NCBI GenBank assembly: GCA_951640165.1
Contig: OX621263.1
Location: 580,501 to 644,500, forward strand
Direction of reading: 5' to 3'
Length of the DNA stretch: 64,000 bases
Source: Pseudoips prasinana
Taxonomy: Eukaryota; Arthropoda; Insecta; Lepidoptera; Nolidae
Position 1 is the stretch's first letter; each line of letters starts with the position of its first letter. The notes beneath the pieces are model-generated. The model ran no database searches. It saw only the letters and a program-made list of their open reading frames with translations, and was not told where the DNA came from. Of this stretch, positions 9,191-19,315 are shown one piece after another. The position numbers and the translations under genes are program-made.

Positions 9191-10270
9191 TTATTTGTAT
9201 AAATGTGGTGAATACAGGTGTTATTGTTTACATCATTTAAGTTTCACACATTTGCAATATTGTACATGGCATACAAATGTTGTACTTACAAACTAGGTAT
9301 ATTGAACTCAAAATACTAACTTACTGATTTGTGACACAATTTTTATGTCGGCTGTTTTGTTTCGCCTGCGGATTGCGACTTTTTTGTTCGGTCGCGCGGG
9401 GATGCTCCGAGCGTGGCCCTCTCCGTTGCTCTTTGGGTGACCTTGAGCCTTCTTGTGAGACCAATAGTGAGCGACCACGTGAAAGACTTTAGACTTGAAA
9501 CACTGCGTTATTTGTGATGGGGGGATGTTGCGTAGCTTCCCGAACTATTCTAATTAATTGCTTCACTATAACCGAGAACCACGAGCGTAGGTTCTGGAAG
9601 GCAGCTTCAAGGATTAATCCAAATCGCGCTAAATTGTATCATAGTTAGAAGTACAGTTAGAAGTCCGGTTCAATTGTTGACGGGTTGTAATAAAAGTTCC
9701 CCTCCAAAATTAATGCCCTTGTCCAAAAATATGGTAAGGTTAACCTCTACGAACTTAGATGTGAGGGAAAATGCAGGATGGACTAGCTAGCTCATGCTGA
9801 TAAGGTGCGTTATGGCAATACCAAAGTTAAAATTCGTCCATTTAAAATAAGAGACATTGTTTTTGTCGGAAAGAACCCTAACAAATTGTGTTATTTATTT
9901 TGTCTTCAATGTAATTGTCCTGTTTGAGTGTGTACAATGGGGAGTATTCTATTCTATTCTAACAATAAACAAATGAATTGAAAAGTTTTCAAATCCTTGT
10001 AAGATAATAGAGGTTTATGACACCTATAGATACAAGGAAGAGCTGGTGGACGCGTTAAGTACCTACGTATGTTACGAAAAACTTGAATTTGACAGTTGTA
10101 GTCCGAAATAATAGTGTAGTTAATGCCGATGGTTGAGTTAAATTCTAACGTTTAAAATGATTATTGGAGTTCATTGTAAGACACCTTTATGTGTTACATT
10201 ATGAGTAATAAAGCTGGTTGATTTGACCCAATTGTGTGACAAGGGAAATACCCTACTTAGAGTTTCTGAA
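9191..10270. other. Internal LTR-element sequence, mostly unrecognised
   Basis: The one recognisable piece is at about 9790-9890: a plus-strand frame with ADKVRYGNTKVKIRPFKIRD and IVFVGKNP, typical of the integrase C-terminal region. It lies before, not after, the integrase core (10636 on), so the order is scrambled. At 9945-9960 there is an attctattctattct tail like that of the LINE micro-insertion at 62247. Confidence 0.5.
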
Positions 10271-10625
10271 ACTTGAGCATTGAAGGCTCCGCGCTTTGTG
10301 CTTGTGGTAGTTGAGCATTGAAAGCTCCGCGCATTGTGCTTGTGGCAGTTGAGCATTGAAAGCTCCGCGCTTTGTGCTTGCAACAGTTAAGCATTGAAAG
10401 CTCCGCGCTTTGTGCTTGTAGCAGTTGAGCATTGAAAGCTCCGCGCTTTGTGCTTGTGGCGGTTGAGCATTGAAAGCTCCGCGCTTTAGGCATGTGACGA
10501 TTGAGTATTGAAAGCTCCACTCTTTGTGCTTATGACGATTGAGTATTGAAAGCTCCGCGCTTCGTGCTTGTGGCAATTGACTATCGCAAGCTTCGTGCTT
10601 TGAGTTCGTGACGCTGCATTGCGCA
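10271..10625. repeat. Tandem array 1, about nine 38-39-bp units
   Basis: The unit core is attgaaagctccgcgctttg, whose AAAGC...GCTTT arms can form a small hairpin. Units diverge slightly. Long minus-strand frames across it are a by-product of a period near 39 bp. Array 2 at 11388-11995 has the same AAAGC-N-GCTTT core and period. Confidence 0.9.
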
Positions 10626-10635
10626 CTTACTTATA

Positions 10636-11190
10636 ATGTTTCAGGGTGGAGAACACCATTTTCGAACTTGTAGCAAGACCTCTAAGGAGTATGTGATAGT
10701 CATCGTAGATGCTTTTACGAAATTTTGTCAATTAATGTGTGTCAAAGATTTAATATCACGATCTGCTTGCGAGGCACTCCGTAGCTTTGTCCACATATTT
10801 AGAACCCCGAAACGAATTATCTGTGATCAAGGTACATCTTTTACTGGTCAATACTTTCAGGATTTATGCCGAGGTTGGGCCATTGAGTTCCACGAGATTG
10901 CTAGTGGTGTTAACCTTGACAAAATGTTTTACAGTGGCCGAAAATTATAAAAATAAATCCTGGAAATCTGTCTTAGGCGAAGTAAAACTCGTTTTGAATT
11001 GTACTGTAAGTAAGAGTATAGAGAAAAGCCCCTTACAGGGTAGCTAAAGTGTGTTCCAATGAGCGTTATAGGGTGGAACCAGCATCTGGGGGACGGGCCC
11101 CATATGTGTGCCATGAACGACTGCGTAAATATCCAGCTAGTTTACCTGAATTGGCAGAATGTCTTGATCCTGTAGAACCCATAATTGAAT
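10636..11190 (+). pseudogene. Integrase core remnant
   Basis: The frame from 10636 has YVIVIVDAFTKF, FRTPKRIICDQGTSFTG and FHEIAS, the first and second catalytic Asp blocks of a gypsy integrase (D-D-E). The expected NGQVER block is absent or damaged. A shifted frame continues with SWKSVLGEVKLVLNCTVSKS and, after another shift, ERYRVEPASGG, the end of the C-terminal domain. Not functional. Confidence 0.75.
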
Positions 11191-11387
11191 AGTTTTATTT
11201 AATTATGGAACAAATTGTATTGATTAATTTGGTATCCTAATTTGGTGTAATTAGTAATTTGGATGGAATTACTGTATTGAATCATGATCATTGTTTGAGT
11301 TGAACGATAATTACATTGTTTTGTTGAACGTAAACCTGTGTTGATAAAAGACTTATGTTCATTGCTGATTGATAAAATGTTTTATTT

Positions 11388-11995
11388 AAACTGAAAGCTA
11401 CTACGCTTTATTGAAGGGTGGATTGAAAGCCTTATCGCTTTGTCCTGATGTCCTGCTGAAAGCCATCACGCTTTGCAGTAAGGTTGGCCTCATTAGTCGT
11501 GACCCAAGGTTGATGCTGAAAGCTTCAACGTTTTGCAGCGTTTTTTTAAGTGCTGCCTCTGTGCAATGCTGAAAGCTGTAAGGCTTTGCCGAGTAATTGA
11601 ACTTTTGCTGAAAGCTGTAACGCTTTGCTGTGTATTGCAGTTTATGCTGAAAGCTTCAACACTTTGCTGTGTGTTGCCGTTTATGCTGAAAGCTGCAACG
11701 CTTTGCTGTGTGATGCAGTTTATGCTGAAAGCTTCAACGCTTTGTTGTGTATTGCAGTTTATGTTGAAAGCTTCAACGCTTAGCTGTGTGATGCAGTTTA
11801 TGCTGAAAGCTTCAACGCTTTGCTGTGTATTGCAGTTTATGCTGAAAGCTTCAACGCTTTGCTGTGCGTTGCATTTTATGCTGAAAGGGAGAGGTACGCC
11901 CTCTAACTAATGATGAAAGCTTTAACGCTTTGTGGTAAATGCTGCAAGCCTTTACGCTTTGCTTTGTGTAACATTGAAAGCCGCTTGTAACGCTT
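11388..11995. repeat. Tandem array 2, 39-bp units
   Basis: Unit cores read tgctgaaagcttcaacgctt then tgctgtg and a gcagttta spacer. From 11645 to 11879 successive units are spaced exactly 39 bp; outer units are more diverged. Each unit has the AAAGC...GCTTT hairpin arms shared with array 1. It lies between integrase and the 3' LTR. Confidence 0.9.
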
Positions 11996-12084
11996 TGTGT
12001 CCTTGCCAAACTGAAGAGCTGTAATTCATGTTGATTATGTCAGCGAGTAACAACGCGAGAGCGCGTTGGTTGTCAGAATGGCCG

Positions 12085-12370
12085 TGTCGGAGAAATTAAA
12101 TAAAAGGCCTGTTTACGTACTAGTAACGCCATCTATTAGCGTTTGGAAAACACTACTCACTGAGTCAGTAGTTCGAGTCAAGGTTGTCTATGAACTGTCG
12201 CATGTGACGTTTGACGTCTGTCAGTTGTCTAAGTGACATTAGTATGTTCGCGACACGACACAGTTGGCATACAGAGCTCGACGGCGCCGGGTGTGCGCAC
12301 TGATTCTTTTCACCACGTGCATGATGGCGGACACCGACGATGTTTCGGAGTTAAATCCGTCAGAATCTCC

Positions 12371-12374
<4 letters not shown>
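12085..12374 (+). repeat. 3' LTR
   Basis: It is 290 bp, the same length as the 5' LTR and nearly identical, from TGTCGGAG to TCTCCGACA. It runs straight into TATATA. No clear polypurine tract precedes it (gtcagaatggccg). Confidence 0.9.

Positions 12375-12443
<69 letters not shown>
12375..12443. repeat. (TA)n microsatellite
   Basis: About 69 bp of uninterrupted TA follows the 3' LTR. It is the remaining core of the inverted repeat with arms 6892-6950 and 12444-12498. Frames coding long Tyr-Ile runs across it are spurious. Confidence 0.95.
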
Positions 12444-12446
<3 letters not shown>

Positions 12447-12498
12447 TTAGCGAACAAACTTGGTTGGTATAGGGAAAGGGTATGTGTAAAATGTTTTT
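12444..12498. repeat. Right arm of the TA-centred inverted repeat
   Basis: It starts aagttagcgaacaaactt and is the reverse complement of 6892-6950. Confidence 0.85.
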
Positions 12499-12607
12499 GT
12501 TGATCATCAATACGATCTAGTCTATGGGTCTTCTGTTCGGTACTCTCGTGGCCTAATCGATCATTAATAAAACGTAGTCTAATAGCCCCCCTAATATTAG
12601 ATAAATC

Positions 12608-12722
12608 AAATGAAATCTTTGTTAAGTACTTTTTTTAAGTTAATGTTTGCCATATATATATATATATATATATATGGCAAACATTAACTATAATAAAAAA
12701 GTACTTAACAAAGATTTCATTT
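12608..12722. repeat. TA-core hairpin, left breakpoint of the duplication
   Basis: Arms 12608-12651 and 12676-12722 (inner end atgtttgcc / ggcaaacat) flank 24 bp of AT. The left arm is slightly changed (ttttttaagttaatg). Related hairpins are at 19794-19882 and 20083-20232. The truncated gypsy LTR begins a few bases after it. Confidence 0.9.
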
Positions 12723-12727
12723 GATTT

Positions 12728-13204
12728 CATACTTACTACATATATAAATTTTCACATTTTTATCTATAATATCTATCGACCTCATCGATATCGATTTCAC
12801 TAAGCGGCTATCGACTTGTACCACCTCACCAATGATACCGTTATACATAACGCTTATGTACAAGCATCGGTGAACGGCGCCCGCGCAGGTTTGCCGCTGC
12901 CCCCGCCAGTCGATTCTAGGACGCGACACTAGACGCACGCTTCTATATATAATTTTATGCTTACGCGAACTACGCTTTATGTACATTACTTTATACTTCA
13001 TTTCATTCTACTGCTATCTGTCTTCGCTGTTATCTGTCCTGTGAACTCCTGTGCTTGTGAACTATTGTGCCTTCTGTCTAAGTGTAAATGTGTACGTATT
13101 AAACCGCAAATGCTAAAGTGAGTGAACTTTTAATTTGTATCCCAACTCACACGACACACAGGGGTTATACCTACGTATATCTAACCCCTATTGCCTACGC
13201 CACA
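12728..13204 (+). repeat. 5' LTR, 5'-truncated
   Basis: It matches bases 17321-17798 of the 3' LTR and ends CTACGCCACA. It carries gccgctgcccc, as does the right copy's 5' LTR, where both 3' LTRs have gccgcggcccc. Confidence 0.9.
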
Positions 13205-13205
13205 T

Positions 13206-13217
13206 TGGTGACCCCGA
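13206..13217 (+). promoter_or_regulatory. Primer binding site of the gypsy element
   Basis: TGGTGACCCCGA begins one base after the LTR. A TTGGTGACCCCGA motif at this place is frequent in invertebrate gypsy elements; the primer tRNA is not identified. Confidence 0.65.
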
Positions 13218-13226
13218 GACACGAAC

Positions 13227-14081
13227 ATGGAGAAAGTTCCAGAAGCACATGGACCGCCATCGGCAACACCCAGTACTAGTGCGGGGACACAGTTGTCGAT
13301 AGAACAAACTGGACAAATATTTAAAGTCGGTGTTCGCGTACCACCGTTCTGGCCAGAAGAACCGGAAATATGGTTTGCGCAAGTGGAAGGTCAGTTCGCC
13401 ATTTCAGGCATTACCAACGACGCCACAAAATTTAATTATGTGATTGGGCACATTGATAATCACTATGCCTGAGAAATTAAAGACATTTTGGTCAATCAGC
13501 CTGCGACAAATAAATATGAAACACTCAAGAAGGAGTTGGTGAAAAGGCTCAGCGCTTCGAATGAGAAGAAAATAAAGCAGCTGTTGATGCACGAGGAGCT
13601 TGGCGACCGCAAACCCTCACAATTTCACCGTCTGAAGGGACTCGCAGGCCCAGATGTACCTGATGCCTTTCTTAAAACCATATGGATTAGCCGACTTCCT
13701 CATAGCATCCAGACGGTGTTGGCAGGACAGCCATCTACTACATCTCTAGAAGTTCTCGCGGATCTGGCAGACAGGGTCAACGACCTTGCTTCAACTGCAC
13801 CGAGAGTCGCGGCTGTTAACGATTCCGTGCCTGGTTCACTGCTGAGTGACCTAACCAAGGAAGTCGCCGAGCTACGAAGGCAGGTGCAAAAGCTGTCAAT
13901 GCAGAGAAATAGCAGATCACACTCTCGTTCCAGAGGCGGACGCAATACATCGAGACAACGATCACAATCTAATTATAGAAAATTCCCGGTGTGTTGGTAC
14001 CACAACAAGTTTGGAGAGAAATGTACCCGCCCTTGTGACTTCAAGTCGGAAAATTCAAGGGCGGTCGATAAATGCGGCTGA
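13227..14081 (+). pseudogene. gag of the gypsy left copy, one in-frame stop
   Basis: MEKVPEAHGPP opens a frame that continues through PPFWPEEPEIWFAQVEGQF, a motif typical of insect gypsy gag, to NHYA-stop (TGA at 13470-13472). The same frame resumes with EIKDILVNQPA, the QLLMHEELGDRKPSQFHRL block and an Arg/Ser-rich stretch. It ends with [15 protein letters not shown], a single zinc-knuckle-like motif. CGA to TGA is the likely origin of the stop; both copies have it. Pol overlaps the end in the +1 frame. Confidence 0.88.
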
Positions 14082-17000
14082 CGATTGCCCTTCTTCAACT
14101 GGTCGCTTGTTCGTAGCTGAAAGATCTTCCAAAAAGCAGTTTCTAGTGGATACCGGTAGTGACTTGTGCGTGTACCCTCGATCAGCGTTGCGCGATCGTC
14201 GTGCTCAAACTGACTATTTTTTGTGTGCCGAAAATGGCTCTAATATTGCTACATATGATTTTATTACTTTAGATTTAGATTTTGGCTTACGCCGCAATTT
14301 TGTATGGCGCTTTGTAGTAGCTGACGTAACTAAGCCAATTATAGGGGTAGATTTTCTTAATTTTTATAACCTCGTTGTAGATTGTCGCAATAAGCGTTTA
14401 ATGGATAATTTAACTTCACTTAATGCAATTGCTACAATGGCTAAATGTAAGAATATACATTCTGTTAAAGTTATAACTGGTGAGACTCAGTACCATAAAA
14501 TTCTCGAAGAATTTCCCGAGATAAGTCGACCCGCTGGTAGATATCACACTTCACCACATAACACCGTACACCACATACGCACAACACCAGGCCCTCCAGT
14601 ATCATCTCCTCCTAGGCGTTTAGCTCCAGACAAACTGAAAATAGCTCAAAACGAGTTCAAGTCTATGCTGGCCAACGGCACAGCTAGACCTTCAGAAAGC
14701 CCTTGGTCATCACCCCTGCATCTCGCCCCGAAGAAGGACAACGGTTGGCGTCCCTGCGGCGATTATCGTAAGTTGAATGCTCGCACTGTGCCTGATAGGT
14801 ATCCGATTAAGCATATTCACGATTTTACCCACAGCATCACTGGATGCAAGGTGTTTAGTACAATCGACCTTGAAAAAGCATATAATCAGATACCTGTCAG
14901 CGCAGACGATATCTCGAAAACAGCGATAACTACGCCTTTCGGGATGTTCGAATTCCCATTTATGACGTTTGGTTTGCGGAACGCGGGACAAACGTTCCAG
15001 CGTTTCGTGGATGAAATGACCAGGGGACTAGATTTTGTTTATTCCTATCTTGATGATTTTTTAATATATTCCAAAAATGAAGCTGAGCACGAGGACCATT
15101 TACGACAACTTTTCAAAAGGTTGAAGGAATATGGCATGTTAGTCAATACTACTAAGTGTGTTTTTGGTGCACATGAAGTTAAATTTTTAGGATATCTCAT
15201 TTCAGAGAAGGGGACCAGACCACTGGATTCCAAAGTGGAAGGTTTGAAAAATTTTCCACCACCTACGAACGTGCGGCAACTCAGGGGTTTCTTAGGAATG
15301 CTCAATTTTTATAGGCGATTTCTTCCCCAAGCAGCTCAAATCCAGGCTCCACTGCACGCATTGTTGACAGGGTCGGTGAAAGGAACGCAGCCAATCAATC
15401 TCACAGGAGAGACCTTGGCAGCGTTCGAGGCATGCAAGGAGAGTTTATCAGATGCCGCATTGTTTGCTCATCCCGATTGCTCTGCAAAGTTAGCCTTGGT
15501 AACCGATGCATCAGAAAAGGCCATCGGACAGCTGTACTGCAACAGTTCGTGGACGGCGGATGGCAGCCCTTAGCCTTCTTTTCAAGGAAACTTAGCCCTT
15601 CGCAGACTAAATACTCCCCATACGATAGGGAATTACTCGCCATTTACGAAGCTATCAAATATTTCAGGCACATGTTAGAGGCTAAGCATTTCATAGTCTA
15701 TACTGACCATAAACCAATAAGTTTTGCCTTCCACGAAAGGAAGAAAACTTGTTCACCCAGGCAGTATAGACATCTAGACTTCATCTCTCAGTTCACAACC
15801 GACATAAGGCATATATCTGGCAAAGATAATGTTGTTGCCGATGCCTTGTCGCGTATTGAAGAACTGGGAGAACCAATAAGTCTAGAGAGATTAGCTGAAA
15901 GCCAAACCTCTGACCCTGAGCTTGATAAGCTTCTGAATGGTGAGTCATCCCTAAAATTACAGAAACTTTTTGTCCCTGGAAGTCAAATCCCACTGTACTG
16001 CGACATCAGTACATCAACTTCCAGGCCTTATGTAATTCGTTGTTTGTGATAATAAACTATTTTGATTTTTGATTTGATTTTGATTTATGTTCCGGAATTA
16101 CTTCGAAAGCAAGTTTTTAATAGCCTACATTCCCTTAGCCATCCGGGACCCAATGCGTCCGCGAAGTTAATAGCTGAACGATTTGTGTGGCCAGCCATCA
16201 GAAAGGATTGTAGGGACTGGGCGCGCGCTTGTTTGTCGTGTCAGCGGGCAAAAGTCACGCGTCATGTGACCGCACCTCTTGGCACCTATAATCTACCACG
16301 CGCGAGATTCAAGCAGATCCATATTGATTTGGTTGGTCCTCTACCAATTTTTGAGGGTTTTCGGTACTGTTTGACGGCCATCGATAGGTTTACCCGCTGG
16401 CCAGAAGCAATACCGTTACAAGATATTACGGCAGAAACGGTTGCTAAAGCCTTGCTGTCATCTTGGATATCCCGGTTCGGCTGTCCGACACAAATTACAA
16501 CCGACAGAGGCCGCCAATTCGAGTCGGCCTTATTTCAGTGTTTGGCAAAGATAGCGGGATTTGAACACAAAAGGACGACATCCTATCATCCTATTAGTAA
16601 TGGGGTGATAGAACGGCTGCACCGCCAATTAAAGGCCGCAATTGTCTGCCATGCTAACGACAGATGGACAGAGACATTACCAATAGTCTTACTCGGCATA
16701 AGATCTGCCTATAAGGAGGACTTACAAGCCTCTTCAGCAGAACTAGTTTACGGGGAAACGTTGCGTCTACCCGGCGAGTTCTTTGAGCCAACGGTTAGTG
16801 GTACTACTGATATATCCGAATTTACCACAAGACTCAGAAATCTCGTCGAGAAGTTGCGACCCGTGCCTACTTCACGCCACTGTAAGCCAAAAGTCTTTGT
16901 TTACAAAGAACTGGAAACCTGTGATTACGTTTTCCTCCGCGATGACGCATCACGGGGTTCCCTTACACCAGCATACTCTGGCCCACATAAAGTTCTCGTT

Positions 17001-17180
17001 AGAGGAGATAAAGTTTTCAAAATTCTACTCAAAAATAAAGACGTGACGGTATCCATAGATCGAATAAAACCGGCCTATATATTGTCCGTACTAAATGAAG
17101 AACCCTCACCAACAATCCCAAACGATTATACCACTCGTTCTGGTCGTAGGGTAAAATTTCCAGACTATTATCGCCCATGA
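14011..17180 (+). pseudogene. pol of the gypsy left copy (PR-RT-RH-IN)
   Basis: The order is protease ([15 protein letters not shown]), reverse transcriptase ([16 protein letters not shown], then [10 protein letters not shown] as catalytic YxDD), RNase H ([11 protein letters not shown] region), H2C2 zinc motif (HSLSHPG ... CLSCQRAK), and integrase with [19 protein letters not shown] and NGVIERLHR carrying the D, D and E. It overlaps gag in the +1 frame. A 2-nt insertion near 15528 (after EKAIG) shifts the frame; it resumes at 15536 or so with [13 protein letters not shown] 51-bp insert at 16034 stops RNase H and separates integrase. The first ATG of the integrase frame (16062) is inside that insert and is not a natural start. 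Confidence 0.92.
16034..16090 (+). mobile_element. 51-bp LINE tail inserted in pol, with 6-bp target duplication
   Basis: TTATGT occurs at 16028-16033 and again at 16085-16090. Between them is aataaactatttt followed by a TTTTGAT-type short repeat, the form of a LINE 3' end. Removing one TTATGT and the insert would restore the frame ...[10 protein letters not shown], as expected for this linker. The right arm has the same insert at 24024-24074. Confidence 0.85.
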
Positions 17181-17188
17181 CGGTCTCT

Positions 17189-17200
17189 GGAGGGGGGTTG
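17189..17200 (+). promoter_or_regulatory. Polypurine tract
   Basis: GGAGGGGGGTTG directly precedes the 3' LTR (TGTAGG...). This is the plus-strand priming site expected for an LTR retrotransposon. Confidence 0.7.
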
Positions 17201-17798
17201 TGTAGGCTACTCACCTACTATACATTTAATATATATTTATGTACACCTTGTATTATTTAATTATATTTATAAATACCTATACATTTAATACACTATACAC
17301 ATTACATTTACATTTAATATCATACTTACTACATATATAAATTTTCACATTTTTATCTATAATATCTATCGACCTCATCGATATCGATTTCACTAAGCGG
17401 CTATCGACTTGTACCACCTCACCAATGATACCGTTATACATAACGCTTATGTACAAGCATCGGTGAACGGCGCCCGCGCAGGTTTGCCGCGGCCCCCGCC
17501 AGTCGATTCTAGGACGCGACACTAGACGCACGCTTCTATATATAATTTTATGCTTACGCGAACTACGCTTTATGTACATTACTTTATACTTCATTTCATT
17601 CTACTGCTATCTGTCTTCGCTGTTATCTGTCCTGTGAACTCCTGTGCTTGTGAACTATTGTGCCTTCTGTCTAAGTGTAAATGTGTACGTATTAAACCGC
17701 AACTGCTAAAAGTGAGTGAACTTTTAATTTGTATCCCAACTCACACGACACACAGGGGTTATACCTACGTATATCTAACCCCTATTGCCTACGCCACA
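17201..17798 (+). repeat. 3' LTR, left copy (598 bp)
   Basis: It begins TGTAGGCTACTCACC and ends CTACGCCACA, followed by CGTG. With TGTAGG as the start, the right copy has CGTG target duplications on both sides. The left copy keeps only this 3' one. Confidence 0.92.
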
Positions 17799-17822
17799 CG
17801 TGCCTAAGTGGAGTGAGTGTAA

Positions 17823-18420
17823 AGGCTGGCCAATAGGAATTTTCTGGACGTCTACGACCAGTCTGTATAGTTAACGCCCCAGATACAATGTCCACGTTTT
17901 CAAATAGCTGTCGATCCTGCTGTTAGTTTTCAGGACAATCCCACTGGATGTAATTACCCAGAAATCCGACTCACCAACTTCGCTGCCTAACCACTTTCTG
18001 GCATGACCTAACGTCCATGTAAAAGGTGCCCCAGTGCTATCATTCGAAGAGTATGAATGGTATAAGTAGATGCTATTCATAAATGAGCAGCAACAACAGT
18101 GGTAAGGACAGCACGGAGCCTTGTGGTATGCCATCATACTACGACTTTTATCAATTAGCTGGTTATAAAGCTAAACGTCTTTGATATGACTAGGCTAACA
18201 ACAATGCCTCACCTTGACTTTCAATGGCTAATGCCAACCCCATCAGTGTGAAGTTACATAATTAAGTCATCTTGATGGTCACTGATCAGGTCCTGCTATT
18301 CTAAGTATCTCAGGAGCTGGATCTTAATAATAATTTCCCTTACTTTGGAGAGAAGAAGGTTATAGCGATAGGCAGGTATTTGGATAGGTCTGATCTATCA
18401 CCTTGAGATCGCTGTCAATG
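17823..18420 (-). pseudogene. LINE reverse transcriptase remnant, left arm
   Basis: Read on the minus strand there is GIPQGSVLS (RT motif B) followed after a gap by a SNDSTGAPFT stretch resembling YADDSTGDA. Stops and frame changes abound. The Cys-rich frame at 17871-18137 is this remnant in another frame and not a gene. The gypsy element inserted at its edge. Confidence 0.6.
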
Positions 18421-18767
18421 GACCACGGGCACACGATCAGAGATCAGGGAAAGACACACAGATTCTAATTGATTATTATTTTTGTCCAAAAATGGGTTCT
18501 ATACAGAAGAAGTTGGATGCAAAAAGTTGCATTGGCGTGAATATTGCTACCAACATTTTGTAGTAACGTTTCCCAGGTTAGTATGTCGCAGAAAGTGGGC
18601 TTTAGTACATCTATCGCGTAGCAACTGAGAAATTAACGACAAAAATTATTTTTATCAGTATTGTTTAAGATAAAAATGACCTCTAACACCTTTGGTATCA
18701 TCATCTTGTGTTTATCGAAAGGTCGATTGTTAGCTAATATTTTGCTTAAGTTTATCTTAAAAAAAAG

Positions 18768-18812
18768 TATATAACAGTGAGGTAATTTAAAAAGATCAGC
18801 ATTACTTTCAGT
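18768..18812 (+). promoter_or_regulatory. TATA box and initiator of the small peptide gene, left arm
   Basis: TATATAA (18768-18774) lies 30 bp before a TCAG initiator (18796-18799); a second TCAGT is at 18808-18812. Spacing fits an arthropod core promoter. ATG follows at 18849. Confidence 0.6.
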
Positions 18813-18848
18813 AATCTCTTACAGTACAGTCCCTCGTTAAAAAGAAAT

Positions 18849-19052
18849 ATGTTCAACTATATTTTAATTTTTTCGGTCTGTTTTGCGCTGGTTGCGGTGG
18901 TACAATCAGAAGGTAAGTTCGAATTTTGACTGACTTCCAAACTATCTGACTTCTGTAGTTCTTTTGTGTGTATATTACGCGATGTCTCTGTTGTTTGTGA
19001 TAAGTTTTAAATAATTCTTTTGTTTTTCGATACAGAAAGCTTTTGGGGATGA
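18849..19052 (+). CDS. Tiny two-exon secreted-peptide gene, left arm
   Basis: Exon 1 (18849-18912) encodes MFNYILIFSVCFALVAVVQS plus E, a classic signal peptide. The donor gtaagt and the acceptor gatacag (intron 18913-19035, 123 bp) join in phase 1 to exon 2, which reads ESFWG and TGA at 19050. The predicted product is 26 residues: after signal cleavage only about six or seven remain, ending in Gly, a possible amide donor. TATA, initiator, splice sites and AATAAA (19147) are all present within 400 bp. Another exon 2 frame (KAFGDDLIK...) is open longer but out of phase. I do not recognise a family. It could be a damaged antimicrobial or other peptide gene, or only a relic. An identical copy lies in the right arm. 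Confidence 0.5.
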
Positions 19053-19146
19053 TCTCATAAAAGTAATGTCTCTATTTTTTTAATAGTAATTATCTCATCT
19101 ATGTTACGATTCATGTACTTAACGATGTTATATTTTGATTTGGGAC

Positions 19147-19152
19147 AATAAA
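19147..19152 (+). terminator. Polyadenylation signal AATAAA
   Basis: AATAAA lies 95 bp after the stop codon of the small peptide gene, fitting a short 3' UTR. Confidence 0.45.
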
Positions 19153-19204
19153 GTATGTTACGCGCGTATAAGCTCGTTTCTGGATGCGCATGTTGTGGCA
19201 CGTT

Positions 19205-19315
19205 CTAGCTCACGCGCATTTTTTATGTATGTTCACCGATTAGGCTCCGATTTATGAATTTACGTGATTCTTGTTAAGTTTGATGGGAAATAGCTGCTAT
19301 TTTTATTTATATAGG
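19205..19315. repeat. Interspersed repeat end (GCAGCTAT / TACATAAA type), left arm
   Basis: Reverse of a motif order gcagctatt - catcaaactta - aagaatcacgtaaa - cggtgaacatacataaaaa. Related copies are at 19640-19735, 63495-63600 and 63895-64000. A lepidopteran repeat of unassigned class. Confidence 0.6.

Larger units (their letters stand above)
7487..12374 (+). mobile_element. Decayed Ty3/gypsy-type LTR retrotransposon, 4.9 kb
   Basis: Two 290-bp LTRs (7487-7776, 12085-12374) with only a few differences flank an internal region with gag, an aspartic protease remnant and integrase pieces. Reverse transcriptase is missing. It inserted into a TA repeat: both flanks are TATATA, so a 4-5-bp duplication cannot be told from the repeat. 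The inside holds a SINE (8345-8455), an RTE-type LINE end (8990-9190) and two related 39-bp tandem arrays that flank the integrase core. Confidence 0.85.
12728..17798 (+). mobile_element. Ty3/gypsy retrotransposon, left copy
   Basis: 5' LTR remnant (12728-13204), primer site, gag, pol and 3' LTR (17201-17798) in the right order. The first ~125 bp of the 5' LTR are missing, cut off at the duplication boundary. Coding lesions: a TGA in gag (13470), a 2-nt insertion in pol near 15528, and a 51-bp LINE tail between RNase H and integrase. The gag stop and the LINE tail are shared with the right copy; the 2-nt insertion is not. Confidence 0.93.

Noticed and set aside
10171..10576. Repeat-rich minus-strand proteins, and possible CRISPR-like array at 10271 or 11388
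   Set aside because: These are 39-bp minisatellite units in a retrotransposon of an animal genome; there are no conserved-repeat/unique-spacer pairs.
12233..12510. Tyr-Ile repeat proteins over TA tracts (also 19804-20370)
   Set aside because: Translations of (TA)n; no coding meaning.
17871..18137. Cys-rich small protein (CCPYHCCCC), also at 21971-22237, as a defence peptide
   Set aside because: The plus or minus reading in the neighbouring frame gives an RT motif (GIPQGSVLS); the Cys run is a frame by-product of a dead LINE.
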